Of a DNA stretch of 7,323 nt, positions 1-6,635 are shown piece after piece. The position numbers and the translations under genes were made by a program. The notes under the pieces were generated by a model. That model worked only from the letters and a program-made list of their open reading frames with translations. It was not told the DNA's origin and did no database searches. The stretch lies in contig DAIESZ010000066.1 in the NCBI GenBank assembly GCA_027346035.1, positions 1 to 7,323 on the forward strand, given 5' to 3'. Within the stretch, counting starts at the first letter, position 1; each line of letters opens with the position of its first letter. This stretch comes from Propionibacteriaceae bacterium (lineage in GTDB: Bacteria > Actinomycetota > Actinomycetes > Propionibacteriales > Propionibacteriaceae).

Positions 1-1
1 G

Positions 2-121
2 CCGGCCGCTCTCACCTTCTTGGCGACCTGCGCGTTGACTGGCGGTTTCCTCGCGATCGTTCCCAGCGGGTCAGCTCACCGGCCGTTTGTGGTGGTCATC
101 GTGGTCCTCGTGGTCGGGTGA
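2..121 (+). CDS. Possible 3' end of a convergent membrane-protein gene (partial)
   Basis: This frame is open from the left edge and stops with TGA at 119-121. About 80% of its codons end in G or C, clearly more than in the neighbouring plus-strand frames, which is what coding DNA looks like here. The product begins with a hydrophobic stretch, AALTFLATCALTGGFLAIVP, that resembles a last transmembrane helix of a multi-pass transporter. A short polar linker and a second Val-rich hydrophobic tail follow. The gene would converge on the minus-strand efflux gene and overlap its 3' end by 26 nt. Only 39 residues are visible, so no family can be assigned; a transporter C-terminus is a guess. It could also be a chance open frame in GC-rich DNA. 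Confidence 0.35.
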   Translation, partial: PAALTFLATCALTGGFLAIVPSGSAHRPFVVVIVVLVVG

Positions 122-1328
122 GCAGGGTGAAGCTGGTGACCGCCAGTGCCGCTCCGACGAGCATGACGCCGATCATCGGGACGGCGGTGCGGCCGCCGCC
201 GGTGGAGGCGAGGGGTGCCGAGGTGGCCATGGCCAGGGCGCCGGCGACGCCTTGGACGGCCGCGGCTGCTCCGGCGATGTGGGGGACCTCGAGCGCGGCA
301 AGGGCTCCGGCGTTGCCGAAGACGAACGCCTGGGAGGCCATCAGCACGAGGAATCCGGCGCAGGTGAGGATCAGCGGCGTGTGGAAGGCCACGACTCCGA
401 TGGTGAGGGTGGTGACCGCTGCGCTGGACGAGATCAGGCCGACGCCGATCAGCCGGCGTGGCCGGATGTGTCCGATGAGCCGGGCGTTGAGGACCGACAG
501 CAGCACTTGGGACATCGCGGTTGAGGCGAAGAACAGGGAGAACGCGATCGGGGCGAGTCCCTTCATCTCCTGGAGCACGTAGGAGGAGTTCGCGATGTAG
601 CCCATCATGGTGAACCCGGAGAAGGTGGCGGTGAGCATGTAGCCGACGAAGACCGGTGCCCGGAGGACCTCGGTGATTCCGGCTGCCGATCGGCGCAGCC
701 CGCCGCCGTGGCGGCGGTCGCGGGGGAGGGTTTCGGGGACGAACCAGACGGCGGTGAGGGTCATCGCCGCGCCGAGGCCGGTGAGTACCCAGAACACGCT
801 GCGCCAGGTGGACACGGTGATCACCAGCGCGCCGATCACGGGGGCGATCATCGGGGCGAGCCCGCCGAGGGCCTGGAGGATGGACATGATGCGGGCGAGC
901 AGGTCGCCGCGGGCGACGTCGACCACGACCGCGCGGGCCACGGCGGCGGCGATGCCGCCCCCGATGCCCTGCACGATCCGGGCCGCGACCAGCGCCCACA
1001 CGGTCGGGGCGAGGGCGCAGCCGACGGCGCCGAGCAGGCAGACGACGCCGCCCACGATGAGAGGGGTGCGGCGTCCGCGCTGGTCGGACCAGGGGCCGCC
1101 GCCGAGTTGGCCGGCGGCGTAGCCGAGGAAGAACGCGGTGAGGGTGAGCCCGATGAGGGACGCGCTGGTCGACAGGTCGGCGGTGACGCGGGGGAACGAG
1201 GGGGTGTACATATCGGTGGCGAACGGGGGCACCGCGGTTTGCAGGGCGATGGTGCCGATCAGTGTCGCGGTGACCGGCACGATGCCGGGGCCGGGGCGTC
1301 GTGAACCGGCGCCGACGACGGCGGTCAT
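96..1328 (-). CDS. MFS multidrug efflux transporter, Bcr/CflA (DHA1, 12-TM) type
   Basis: The 410-residue protein has the usual length for a 12-helix proton-coupled drug antiporter of the inner membrane. Visible hallmarks are TDMYTPSFP at residues 38-46, matching the DMYLPALP-like segment after TM1 of Bcr/CflA proteins. The MFS motif A (GxxSDxxGRR) lies at about 78-88 between TM2 and TM3, an R-rich/GIGGG segment (TM4) at 117-125, and LGGLAPMIAPVIGALV near 154-169 followed by WRSVFW. A basic central loop at about 203-215 divides the two six-helix halves. The start at 1328 was chosen because it forms an ATGA overlap with the stop of the upstream oxidoreductase and has a GAGGA ribosome-binding site 9 nt upstream. 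A longer open frame further upstream only reads through the oxidoreductase out of frame. As the last gene of a padR operon it probably exports a toxic or antibiotic-like compound. The family call is firm; the substrate is unknown. Confidence 0.92.
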   Translation of the reverse strand: MTAVVGAGSRRPGPGIVPVTATLIGTIALQTAVPPFATDMYTPSFPRVTADLSTSASLIGLTLTAFFLGYAAGQLGGGPWSDQRGRRTPLIVGGVVCLLGAVGCALAPTVWALVAARIVQGIGGGIAAAVARAVVVDVARGDLLARIMSILQALGGLAPMIAPVIGALVITVSTWRSVFWVLTGLGAAMTLTAVWFVPETLPRDRRHGGGLRRSAAGITEVLRAPVFVGYMLTATFSGFTMMGYIANSSYVLQEMKGLAPIAFSLFFASTAMSQVLLSVLNARLIGHIRPRRLIGVGLISSSAAVTTLTIGVVAFHTPLILTCAGFLVLMASQAFVFGNAGALAALEVPHIAGAAAAVQGVAGALAMATSAPLASTGGGRTAVPMIGVMLVGAALAVTSFTLLTRPRGPR

Positions 1329-2329
1329 GCCGGGTGGTCCTCGGGTGTGGTGACCACGACGAGCTTCCCCGCGGCCCTGTTCGTCTCCATCAGGGTGTGG
1401 GCGTCGCGGATCTGGTCGAGGCGGAACAGGCGGTCGATCGGAACCAGGGCGCGGCCGGCGGCGACGTCGTCGAGGAATCCCTGGAGCACGTCGGCGGGCA
1501 GGTCGGCGGCGTCGCCGGAGTAGGCGGTGAGCCGGACGCCGGGGGGCAGGTAGTCGATGGGGTAGAACTCGGGCACCGTCCACTGGTTGGAGAGCATGCC
1601 GGTGAAGCAGACGGTTCCGTGCACCGCGGTGGCGCGCAGCGTGTCGGGCAGCGTCGAGGTGCCGACCAGCTCGATCGCGCCGTCGACGCCGGCGGGAATG
1701 ATCCGTCGGACCTGGTCGGCGACCTGCCCGTCGTCGATCAGGACGTGGTCGACGCCGATGGCGGTCAGCGCGCCGACCTTGGCCGGGCTCCGGGTGGTGG
1801 CGAGCACGGTCATGCCGAGCCGATTGCCCAGCACGGCCGCGGTCATCCCCACCGACGAGGTGCCGCCGCGGATCAGCAGGGTCTGCCCGGGTCGGGCGTC
1901 GAGGCCGACGGTGAGCGAGCCGTGGGCCGTCTGCAGCATCTCGGGCACCGCCCCGAGCACCGGCCACGGCAGCGGGGACGAGAAGGGGATCGCCTGGGAC
2001 GCCGGCACGCAGGTGTACTCGGCGTAGCCGCCGTCGAAGACCCGGCCCATGCCGCCCATCATCGCGACCACCTGTTGTCCCGGCTCGAACTCCCCGCCCG
2101 GTGCGGCGGCGACCGTGCCTGCGGCCTCGATCCCCAGAACCCGGGGAAAGGTGACCGCGTCGCCGGACAACCCGAGCCGGGTGAACAACTCCGACCGGTT
2201 GAGGCCGAACGCTCGGACCCGGATCAGCACCTCGCCGGGCCGGGGGCGGGGGATCGGCAGGTCGCGGATCTTCAGGTTGGTGACGGGTCCGGGACCGGTG
2301 AGCACGACCGCCCGCATCATGTCTGTCAT
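1325..2329 (-). CDS. Zinc-independent MDR-family NADPH:quinone oxidoreductase-like protein
   Basis: A 334-residue medium-chain dehydrogenase/reductase of the quinone-oxidoreductase (QOR/zeta-crystallin) branch, a soluble NAD(P)H-dependent reductase of quinones or other electrophiles. The GroES-like N-terminal domain contains GLNRSEL at 42-48 and GIEAAGTV at 66-73. The latter replaces the GHE motif of zinc alcohol dehydrogenases, and the Cys cluster of the structural zinc is also absent, so the enzyme should be zinc-free. The Rossmann domain shows GGTSSVGMTAA at 155-165 (the AxxGxxG-type nucleotide loop), and ATTRSP at 177-182 ends the second strand, where the Arg suggests NADPH preference. 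The ATG overlaps the padR stop by 4 nt (ATGA), with a strong AGGAGG at 2337-2342 and a 7-nt spacer. Later ATG codons (residues 4 and 5) are possible but fit less well. It probably reduces or detoxifies the compound exported by the next gene; that link is inferred from the operon. Confidence 0.9.
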   Translation of the reverse strand: MTDMMRAVVLTGPGPVTNLKIRDLPIPRPRPGEVLIRVRAFGLNRSELFTRLGLSGDAVTFPRVLGIEAAGTVAAAPGGEFEPGQQVVAMMGGMGRVFDGGYAEYTCVPASQAIPFSSPLPWPVLGAVPEMLQTAHGSLTVGLDARPGQTLLIRGGTSSVGMTAAVLGNRLGMTVLATTRSPAKVGALTAIGVDHVLIDDGQVADQVRRIIPAGVDGAIELVGTSTLPDTLRATAVHGTVCFTGMLSNQWTVPEFYPIDYLPPGVRLTAYSGDAADLPADVLQGFLDDVAAGRALVPIDRLFRLDQIRDAHTLMETNRAAGKLVVVTTPEDHPA

Positions 2330-2880
2330 GAGGTGGCCTCCTGGGTGGTGCCGCTCAGCATCTCCGTGAGCCAGGCGCGTTCGGCGCGGCGGGTGGCCCG
2401 GGCGGAGACGAGGATCCCTTGCCGGTAGGGGTCGGTGATGTCGGCGGTGGACAGCGGCCGGTCGCCGTCGTAGAAGAAGCTCGCGGGCTGGGACAGGAAC
2501 TCGAGGCGGCGTCGCAGCACCTCGTCGCGCTCCCCGGCGTCGGGCAGCAGGGACAGGAAGGCCAGGATCACCATGAACCGGTGCCCGTCGCTGATGTCAT
2601 GCCCTGTCGCCGTGCGCAGGCGATCCTCCAGGGACGCGCGTCCGGCCTCGGTGAGGCTGAGAACCCGCCGATCGGCGCCGGCCCGCCCGGACGCCGGGTC
2701 CTGGCGCACCAGCCCAGCCGTCACGAGGCGGCCGATCGCCGGGTAGAGGGTCCCGTAGCTGATCGTGCGGGCGTGGCCGTGCAACTGTTCCATCCGTCGG
2801 CGCAGCAGGTATCCGTGCAGGCCGCCCTCGGCGAGGAATCCCAGGATCATCAACTCCACCACCCGAGACATCATATGCAT
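2326..2880 (-). CDS. PadR-family transcriptional regulator
   Basis: A 184-residue DNA-binding repressor of the PadR family. The N-terminal winged helix spans about residues 8-80: ELMILGFLAEGGLHGYLLRR (helix 1 and 2), SYGTLYPAIGRLVTAGLV (recognition helix region, 41-58) and RRVLSLTEAGRASLE (wing and following helix). The C-terminal part, with FMVILAFLSLLP and several Arg/Glu-rich helices, fits the dimerising C-terminal domain of the longer PadR subfamily. ATG at 2880 was picked as the first start before the conserved domain; the ATGs at codons 3 and 4 are alternatives. No Shine-Dalgarno sequence precedes any of them, so the mRNA may be leaderless. The frame stays open to 3156, but that extension is not PadR-like. 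It is first in an operon with the oxidoreductase and efflux genes and probably represses them and itself, responding to a small aromatic or drug-like ligand. The ligand is unknown. Confidence 0.92.
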   Translation of the reverse strand: MHMMSRVVELMILGFLAEGGLHGYLLRRRMEQLHGHARTISYGTLYPAIGRLVTAGLVRQDPASGRAGADRRVLSLTEAGRASLEDRLRTATGHDISDGHRFMVILAFLSLLPDAGERDEVLRRRLEFLSQPASFFYDGDRPLSTADITDPYRQGILVSARATRRAERAWLTEMLSGTTQEATS

Positions 2881-2921
2881 CGAAACGGGATATATCGAAT
2901 CGATACTCGCCCCGATATCGA
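2881..2921 (-). promoter_or_regulatory. AT-rich promoter/operator candidate of the padR operon
   Basis: Just upstream of the padR start, an AT-rich patch stands out from the GC-rich surroundings. It contains three short perfect palindromes: gatatatc (2889-2896), tatcga-a-tcgata (2893-2905) and cgatatcg (2913-2920). On the minus strand TATATC (2894-2889) is a weak -10 candidate, and transcription starting about 8 nt downstream would begin on or near the padR ATG, in line with the missing Shine-Dalgarno sequence. The palindromes would cover the -10 and -35 zones, as expected for a self-repressing PadR dimer. No good -35 hexamer is visible. Promoter and operator function are inferred. Confidence 0.5.
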
Positions 2922-3242
2922 GCCGCTGGACGGCAGCGGAGGTCCGCACCGTCGACGGGCGATCGCGGCACACGCGACGGACACATGGCACCACCGGCAG
3001 ATGCCCATCGGCGTCGCCCTCGTCGGCTACCAGGACGTCGCTGTCCGGAGGGTGGGTCCATCTCCCATGGAATTGTCGGACGACTCCCATCCATGACCCG
3101 CGGCCCGGGAGGTCGCTGCGGGGTCGGGCGACACCGAAATCCCACCGGATCGGCACGTTTGACGTCGGGAATTCGACCTCTGTGACTCTCCGGGGCTGAC
3201 GGGAAGGCGGAACGCCGGCGGACGAGCCGACGCCGTGGTCGT
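2922..3242. other. Non-coding stretch between padR promoter and hairpin
   Basis: This 321-nt stretch lies upstream of the padR control region. Frames that cross it on either strand give Arg/Pro/Ser-rich translations typical of non-coding GC-rich DNA, with no recognisable domain, no convincing Shine-Dalgarno/start pair and no tRNA-like fold that I can see. It may be plain spacer or a decayed gene remnant. Confidence 0.5.
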
Positions 3243-3270
3243 GCTGGCAGCGGCCGGTGCCGCTGCCAGC
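3243..3270 (-). terminator. Perfect 12-bp GC-rich hairpin, possible terminator
   Basis: Arms at 3243-3254 and 3259-3270 are perfect reverse complements (12 bp) around a 4-nt loop. It is the strongest stem I found in the window. It lies 166 nt downstream of the kinase stop and about 360 nt upstream of padR, so it could end leftward transcripts of the sugar block. No T-run follows on either strand; U-less hairpins are often proposed as terminators in actinobacteria, but the role is inferred. The symmetric stem could also act on transcripts from the other strand. Confidence 0.45.
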
Positions 3271-3338
3271 CAGCGGGTGCAGCGGATTCCACGCAGCGCC
3301 CTGCAGCTGGTGGTGGGCACGATGCCGGCCTCGTTCGC

Positions 3339-3369
3339 ACGCTCCGGTCCACCGGACGGGCCGGAGCGT
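3339..3369 (-). terminator. 9-bp GC-rich hairpin after the kinase gene, possible terminator
   Basis: Arms acgctccgg (3339-3347) and ccggagcgt (3361-3369) pair perfectly around a 13-nt loop that can itself form a small tcc/gga stem. It begins 66 nt beyond the ribulokinase stop on the minus strand, a natural place for transcription to end. There is no T-run after it, so its efficiency is uncertain. It may act in tandem with the stronger hairpin at 3243-3270. Confidence 0.45.
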
Positions 3370-3435
3370 CCTGGCCGGGGCCGACCTGTCGCTGCTCGCC
3401 CTCCACGTCCCTCGTCGACGCCGGGACTCAGCGCC

Positions 3436-5142
3436 TCACCATTGACCGCGGGTTCGCCGCGCGGCCGCCTCCCGGGAGGTCGCTCGCAGCTGGTGCATCA
3501 CCGTGGTTCCGGTGCCGAACAGGCGATACAGCTCGCGGTAGTGCGCGTAGAGCCCGTCGTACTGAGCGGCACGCGCCGGGTCGGGGCGGTAGGCGTCCCC
3601 GCGTACCCGTCCCATGGCCGATGCCGCGGCCGCGATGTCGGGATACGCGCCGGCTGCCACCGCGGCGTGGATGGCCGAACCATGGGCGCCGGCCTGCAGG
3701 ACGCGCGCCACGGCCAGGGGACGATTCAGGGCGTCGGCGTAGAGCTGCATGATCGTCGCGCTCTGCGCCAGTCCGCCGGCCACCGTGACATCGGTGATCG
3801 GAACTCCGTGGGTCTCGAAGTTGTCGATGATCGTCCGGGCGCCGAAGGCCGTGGCCTCGACCAGCGCGCGGAACACCTCGGGCGCCGAGGTGTGCAGGGT
3901 CTGCCCGATGATGAGCCCGGAGAGATCCGAGTCGATGAGGATCGACCGGTTGCCGTTGAACCAGTCGAGTGCGACCAGTCCACTCTCGCCGACCTCCTGG
4001 GCTTCGGTGAACGACATCAGGTAGTCGTTGAGATGCATGCCTGCCGACTCGGCCTCGTCCAGGTACCGCTGAGGCACGGAGGTGGCGGTGAACCAGTCGA
4101 ACATGTCTCCGACGGCGGATTGTCCGGCCTCGTACCCCCACGCTCCCGCCACGATGCCGCCGTCCACGGCGCCGAAGATTCCCGGCACGTCGCGGTAGTC
4201 GGCGGCGGGGAGCACCCAGCAGGTGGACGTGCCGAGGATGCCGGTCAGCTGACCGGGGCGGACGGCGTTCACGCTGGCCGCGTGAACGTGCGCGTCGATG
4301 TTGCCGCTCGCGACGGCGATGCCCTCAGGCAGCCCCGTCCACGCCGACGCCGCGGCGCTCAGGCCCCCGACTCGTGCGCCGAGCGGCAGCACGGGGGCCG
4401 GCATCTTGGCGGTGAAGACGGTGCCGAAGTCGGGGTGCAGGGCCGCGAGGAACTCCGGGTCCGGGTAGCGGCCGTCCTGGTACATCCGCTTGTAGCCCGA
4501 GTCGCCGGCGGCATAACTCAACCCGCCCGTGAGCTGCCAGGTGATCCAGTCGACCGCGTCCACGATCCGGCTCGCCCGCGCGTACACCGCCGGTGCCTTC
4601 TCGAGAGTCTCCAACGCCTTCGGCAGCAGAAGCTCCGACGAGAGGTCACCGCCGTAGCGGGCGAGCCACGGCTCGCCTCGCTGCTCGGCCAGGGCGACGA
4701 TGCGGTGCGCCTGGTCCTGGGCGGCATGGTGCTTCCAGAGCTTGGCGTAGGCGTGCGGCTCGTTGCGGAACGGCGGCATCTCGCACATCGGCAGGCCGTC
4801 GTCGTCGGTGAAGATCACCGTCGCCGACGTGAAGTCGATCCCGACGCCCACGATGTCGCCCGGCGCCACCCCGGAACGAACGATCGCCTCGGGGACCGCC
4901 CGGCGCAGCACCTGTCGATAGTCGTCGGGAACCTGCAGGGCGACGTCCGGTGGCAGCGGGCGGGAGTCACCGGCCGTGAGCATCCGATCCATCACCCCGT
5001 GCTCGTAGGAGTGAACGGCCTCGCCGAGAATCTCCCCGTCGCTGACCCTGGTGATCACCGCCCGCCCCGAGAGGGTCCCGAAGTCGACGCCGACCGTGTA
5101 CCGCTCACCTCGGTGCGGTGCCACCGCTGGGCGTTCTGTCAT
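3436..5142 (-). CDS. araB: L-ribulokinase-type FGGY carbohydrate kinase (AraB-like)
   Basis: A 568-residue cytoplasmic kinase, the typical size of AraB, which phosphorylates L-ribulose with ATP to L-ribulose 5-phosphate. AraB hallmarks run in order: VGVDFGTLSGRAVI at 17-30 (ATP phosphate loop of the actin-like fold), EHGVMDR at 47-53, GIDFTSAT at 101-108, KLWKHHAAQ at 134-142, GNIDAHV at 280-286 with the likely catalytic base D283, GYEAGQSAVGDMFDWF at 336-351, ALDWFNGNRSILID at 391-404 and the second-domain VAGGLAQ at 454-460. The start at 5142 is preferred because AAGGGG lies 9 nt upstream; an ATG at 5151 sits directly against that site and the frame further upstream is not conserved-looking. 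It lies 49 nt after the AraM-like gene and probably shares its mRNA. No araA or araD is in the window, and characterised AraB accepts several 2-ketopentoses and some pentitols, so the natural substrate may not be L-ribulose. Confidence 0.9.
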   Translation of the reverse strand: MTERPAVAPHRGERYTVGVDFGTLSGRAVITRVSDGEILGEAVHSYEHGVMDRMLTAGDSRPLPPDVALQVPDDYRQVLRRAVPEAIVRSGVAPGDIVGVGIDFTSATVIFTDDDGLPMCEMPPFRNEPHAYAKLWKHHAAQDQAHRIVALAEQRGEPWLARYGGDLSSELLLPKALETLEKAPAVYARASRIVDAVDWITWQLTGGLSYAAGDSGYKRMYQDGRYPDPEFLAALHPDFGTVFTAKMPAPVLPLGARVGGLSAAASAWTGLPEGIAVASGNIDAHVHAASVNAVRPGQLTGILGTSTCWVLPAADYRDVPGIFGAVDGGIVAGAWGYEAGQSAVGDMFDWFTATSVPQRYLDEAESAGMHLNDYLMSFTEAQEVGESGLVALDWFNGNRSILIDSDLSGLIIGQTLHTSAPEVFRALVEATAFGARTIIDNFETHGVPITDVTVAGGLAQSATIMQLYADALNRPLAVARVLQAGAHGSAIHAAVAAGAYPDIAAAASAMGRVRGDAYRPDPARAAQYDGLYAHYRELYRLFGTGTTVMHQLRATSREAAARRTRGQW

Positions 5143-5191
5143 CTCTCGCATCCCCTTCGCTGCACTGTGAGGGTTCGGCTTCGCGGGCCCG

Positions 5192-6559
5192 TTACGCGTC
5201 GGGCGCGGAATGCCGCCCCCAGAACCCCTCGGGCGAGAACAGGCCGTCGACCACGTCCTCGAACACCCCCAGATCGGCGAGGGCATCGACCACGGTGTAC
5301 CGCGACCGGATGAGCGGCACCTTGAAGTGGCTCATCCGGAACCTCTCCCAGTCCATCCGGATCATGGAGGGATGGTGCGGTGCGCCCACCGCGCGCAGCC
5401 GGTCCATGACCTCCTGCGGCGAGAGAAGCTGCGGAGCGCAGCGGCGCCGGATCTCGGGCCAGTGTCCGATGATCAGCTCGATGCGTGCGCGCAGGTCATC
5501 CCCGCTCAGGTGCTTGGCCAGGGCCTGGGGCAGCGAGGCCTCCGCGATGCGCGGCTGCAGCAGCTGCCGACACCGTCGTCGGAGTTCGTCGGTGGACGGG
5601 GCCGCAGCCACCACCCGGTCGACGTCGACTCGATCGAGATCGAGTGCCAGGGCCGCCTCCCAGATCGCGCACGAGGCGATGGTGCCGATCCCGACCTTGA
5701 AGCCGTGGGACAGCGGCGGTTCCCAGTCGAGGCCGTGGCCCTCCATCTCCCAGACGTGCGAGAACTGATGCCCGGCGCCGGACGCCGGACGCGACGACTC
5801 CATCGCCTGCATCGCCAAGCCGGACATGAGGTTCGCCTCGGCGAGTTTGGCGATCTCCGCACGGTCCGCGACCGCGAGGTGATGCGGCTGAGCCAGCGCG
5901 TCCCGCAGCGGCCCCTGCACCAGGCTCCACACGTCCGGGTCGATCGGCTCGATGCCGAGTTCGTCGGCCAGCAGCCAGTCGGCGCCGGCGGGCACCTTCT
6001 CGATGAGGTCCCCGTACCCGGTCGCGGTGAGCCGGGACGGCGCGGCGGCCATGACGTCGACGTCGGCCACGACCGCGACGGGGGCCGGGCAGTTACGGGT
6101 GATCTTGAATCCGTCCCTGGCGATGGAGGCACCGAACGCGGTGTAGCCGTCGACCGAGGCGGCGGTGCAGACGTTCATGTAGGGCCGGTCGAGCTCGCCG
6201 CTGGCGAGCTTCGCGATGTCGTTGAGCGAGCCGGACGCGATCGAGCATACGACGGTGTCGGCCAGGGGGCGCAGGTGCTCGCGCAACACCTCGACGTTCT
6301 CGTAGCCCGCGTACAGCGTGGGAACTCCGGGGAACACGAACGGCGGCTCAGCGAACCGCACGCCTGCCGCCCGCAGCGAGGCGACGACGCGTTCGCCCGC
6401 GGCGGCGAAGGTGTTCTCGTCGGCCACCACCAGCGCGCGGGATCCGGGGAATTGGTTGACGAAAACCGGGCCGGTCTGGTCGAGCACGGCCTCACCGAGC
6501 ACGATCGTCCGTGTCTGGTTGGCCGTGGCCAGAGCCTGCTGGATCAGGGATTGCGCCAT
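5192..6559 (-). CDS. AraM-like sn-glycerol-1-phosphate dehydrogenase family protein
   Basis: A 455-residue member of the iron-containing alcohol dehydrogenase/dehydroquinate synthase-like superfamily, G1PDH/AraM branch. These cytoplasmic metal- and NAD(P)-dependent enzymes interconvert a ketose phosphate such as dihydroxyacetone phosphate with a polyol phosphate. Visible signatures are the nucleotide-binding ASGSLNDIAKLAS at 108-120, TAASVDGYTAFGASI at 132-146, GYGDLIEK at 181-188, GHQFSHVWEM at 263-272 and LSHGFKVGIGTI at 283-294. By family analogy D184, H264 and H285 should bind the metal. The C-terminal SRYTVVDALADLG is also family-like. ATG 6559 has an excellent AGGAGGTG site (6567-6574) with a 7-nt spacer; the frame is open to 6661, but that extension lacks a comparable site. 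Lying between a Gfo/Idh oxidoreductase and AraB, it probably works on a sugar or polyol phosphate rather than on archaeal-type lipid synthesis. It is longer than Bacillus AraM (about 390-400 residues). The family is firm; the substrate is unknown. Confidence 0.88.
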   Translation of the reverse strand: MAQSLIQQALATANQTRTIVLGEAVLDQTGPVFVNQFPGSRALVVADENTFAAAGERVVASLRAAGVRFAEPPFVFPGVPTLYAGYENVEVLREHLRPLADTVVCSIASGSLNDIAKLASGELDRPYMNVCTAASVDGYTAFGASIARDGFKITRNCPAPVAVVADVDVMAAAPSRLTATGYGDLIEKVPAGADWLLADELGIEPIDPDVWSLVQGPLRDALAQPHHLAVADRAEIAKLAEANLMSGLAMQAMESSRPASGAGHQFSHVWEMEGHGLDWEPPLSHGFKVGIGTIASCAIWEAALALDLDRVDVDRVVAAAPSTDELRRRCRQLLQPRIAEASLPQALAKHLSGDDLRARIELIIGHWPEIRRRCAPQLLSPQEVMDRLRAVGAPHHPSMIRMDWERFRMSHFKVPLIRSRYTVVDALADLGVFEDVVDGLFSPEGFWGRHSAPDA

Positions 6560-6635
6560 CTCGTCGCACCTCCTGGGAGTGGTTGTCCGATGTTCGCGGG
6601 GAGTCGTCCCCTCGATCATGTCAGCCGGCCGGTCG
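6560..6635 (-). promoter_or_regulatory. Short leader with strong ribosome-binding site for the AraM-like gene
   Basis: This 76-nt gap between the Gfo/Idh stop and the AraM-like start carries AGGAGGTG at 6574-6567, nearly a full match to the anti-Shine-Dalgarno sequence, which decides the start codon. A small ggggagtcgtcccc stem lies within it. I see no clear promoter hexamers, so read-through from the upstream gene is the simplest expectation. Confidence 0.55.

Noticed and set aside
1329..1967. Upstream extension of the MFS frame to 1967
   Set aside because: This part is an out-of-frame reading of the oxidoreductase gene, Arg/Pro-rich, and the ATGA overlap with GAGGA marks 1328 as the start.
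3001..3096. Plus-strand frame reading MPIGVALVGYQDVAV, reminiscent of a Gfo/Idh N-terminus
   Set aside because: The likeness ends after a few residues, the GxGxxG loop is missing and the frame stops after 31 residues, so it is probably chance.
2881..3156. N-terminal extension of the PadR frame up to 3156
   Set aside because: The extra 92 residues show no PadR similarity, would cover the AT-rich palindromic control region, and have no ribosome-binding site.
3235..5313. 692-codon open frame on the plus strand opposite the ribulokinase
   Set aside because: It is antisense to a well-recognised AraB protein, its product is Arg/Gly/Val-rich with no domain, and long antisense open frames are expected in GC-rich coding DNA.
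5628..5645. Inverted repeat actcgat-cgag-atcgagt
   Set aside because: It lies inside the AraM-like coding region where it encodes LDLDRVD; the repeated Leu-Asp/Arg codons explain it.
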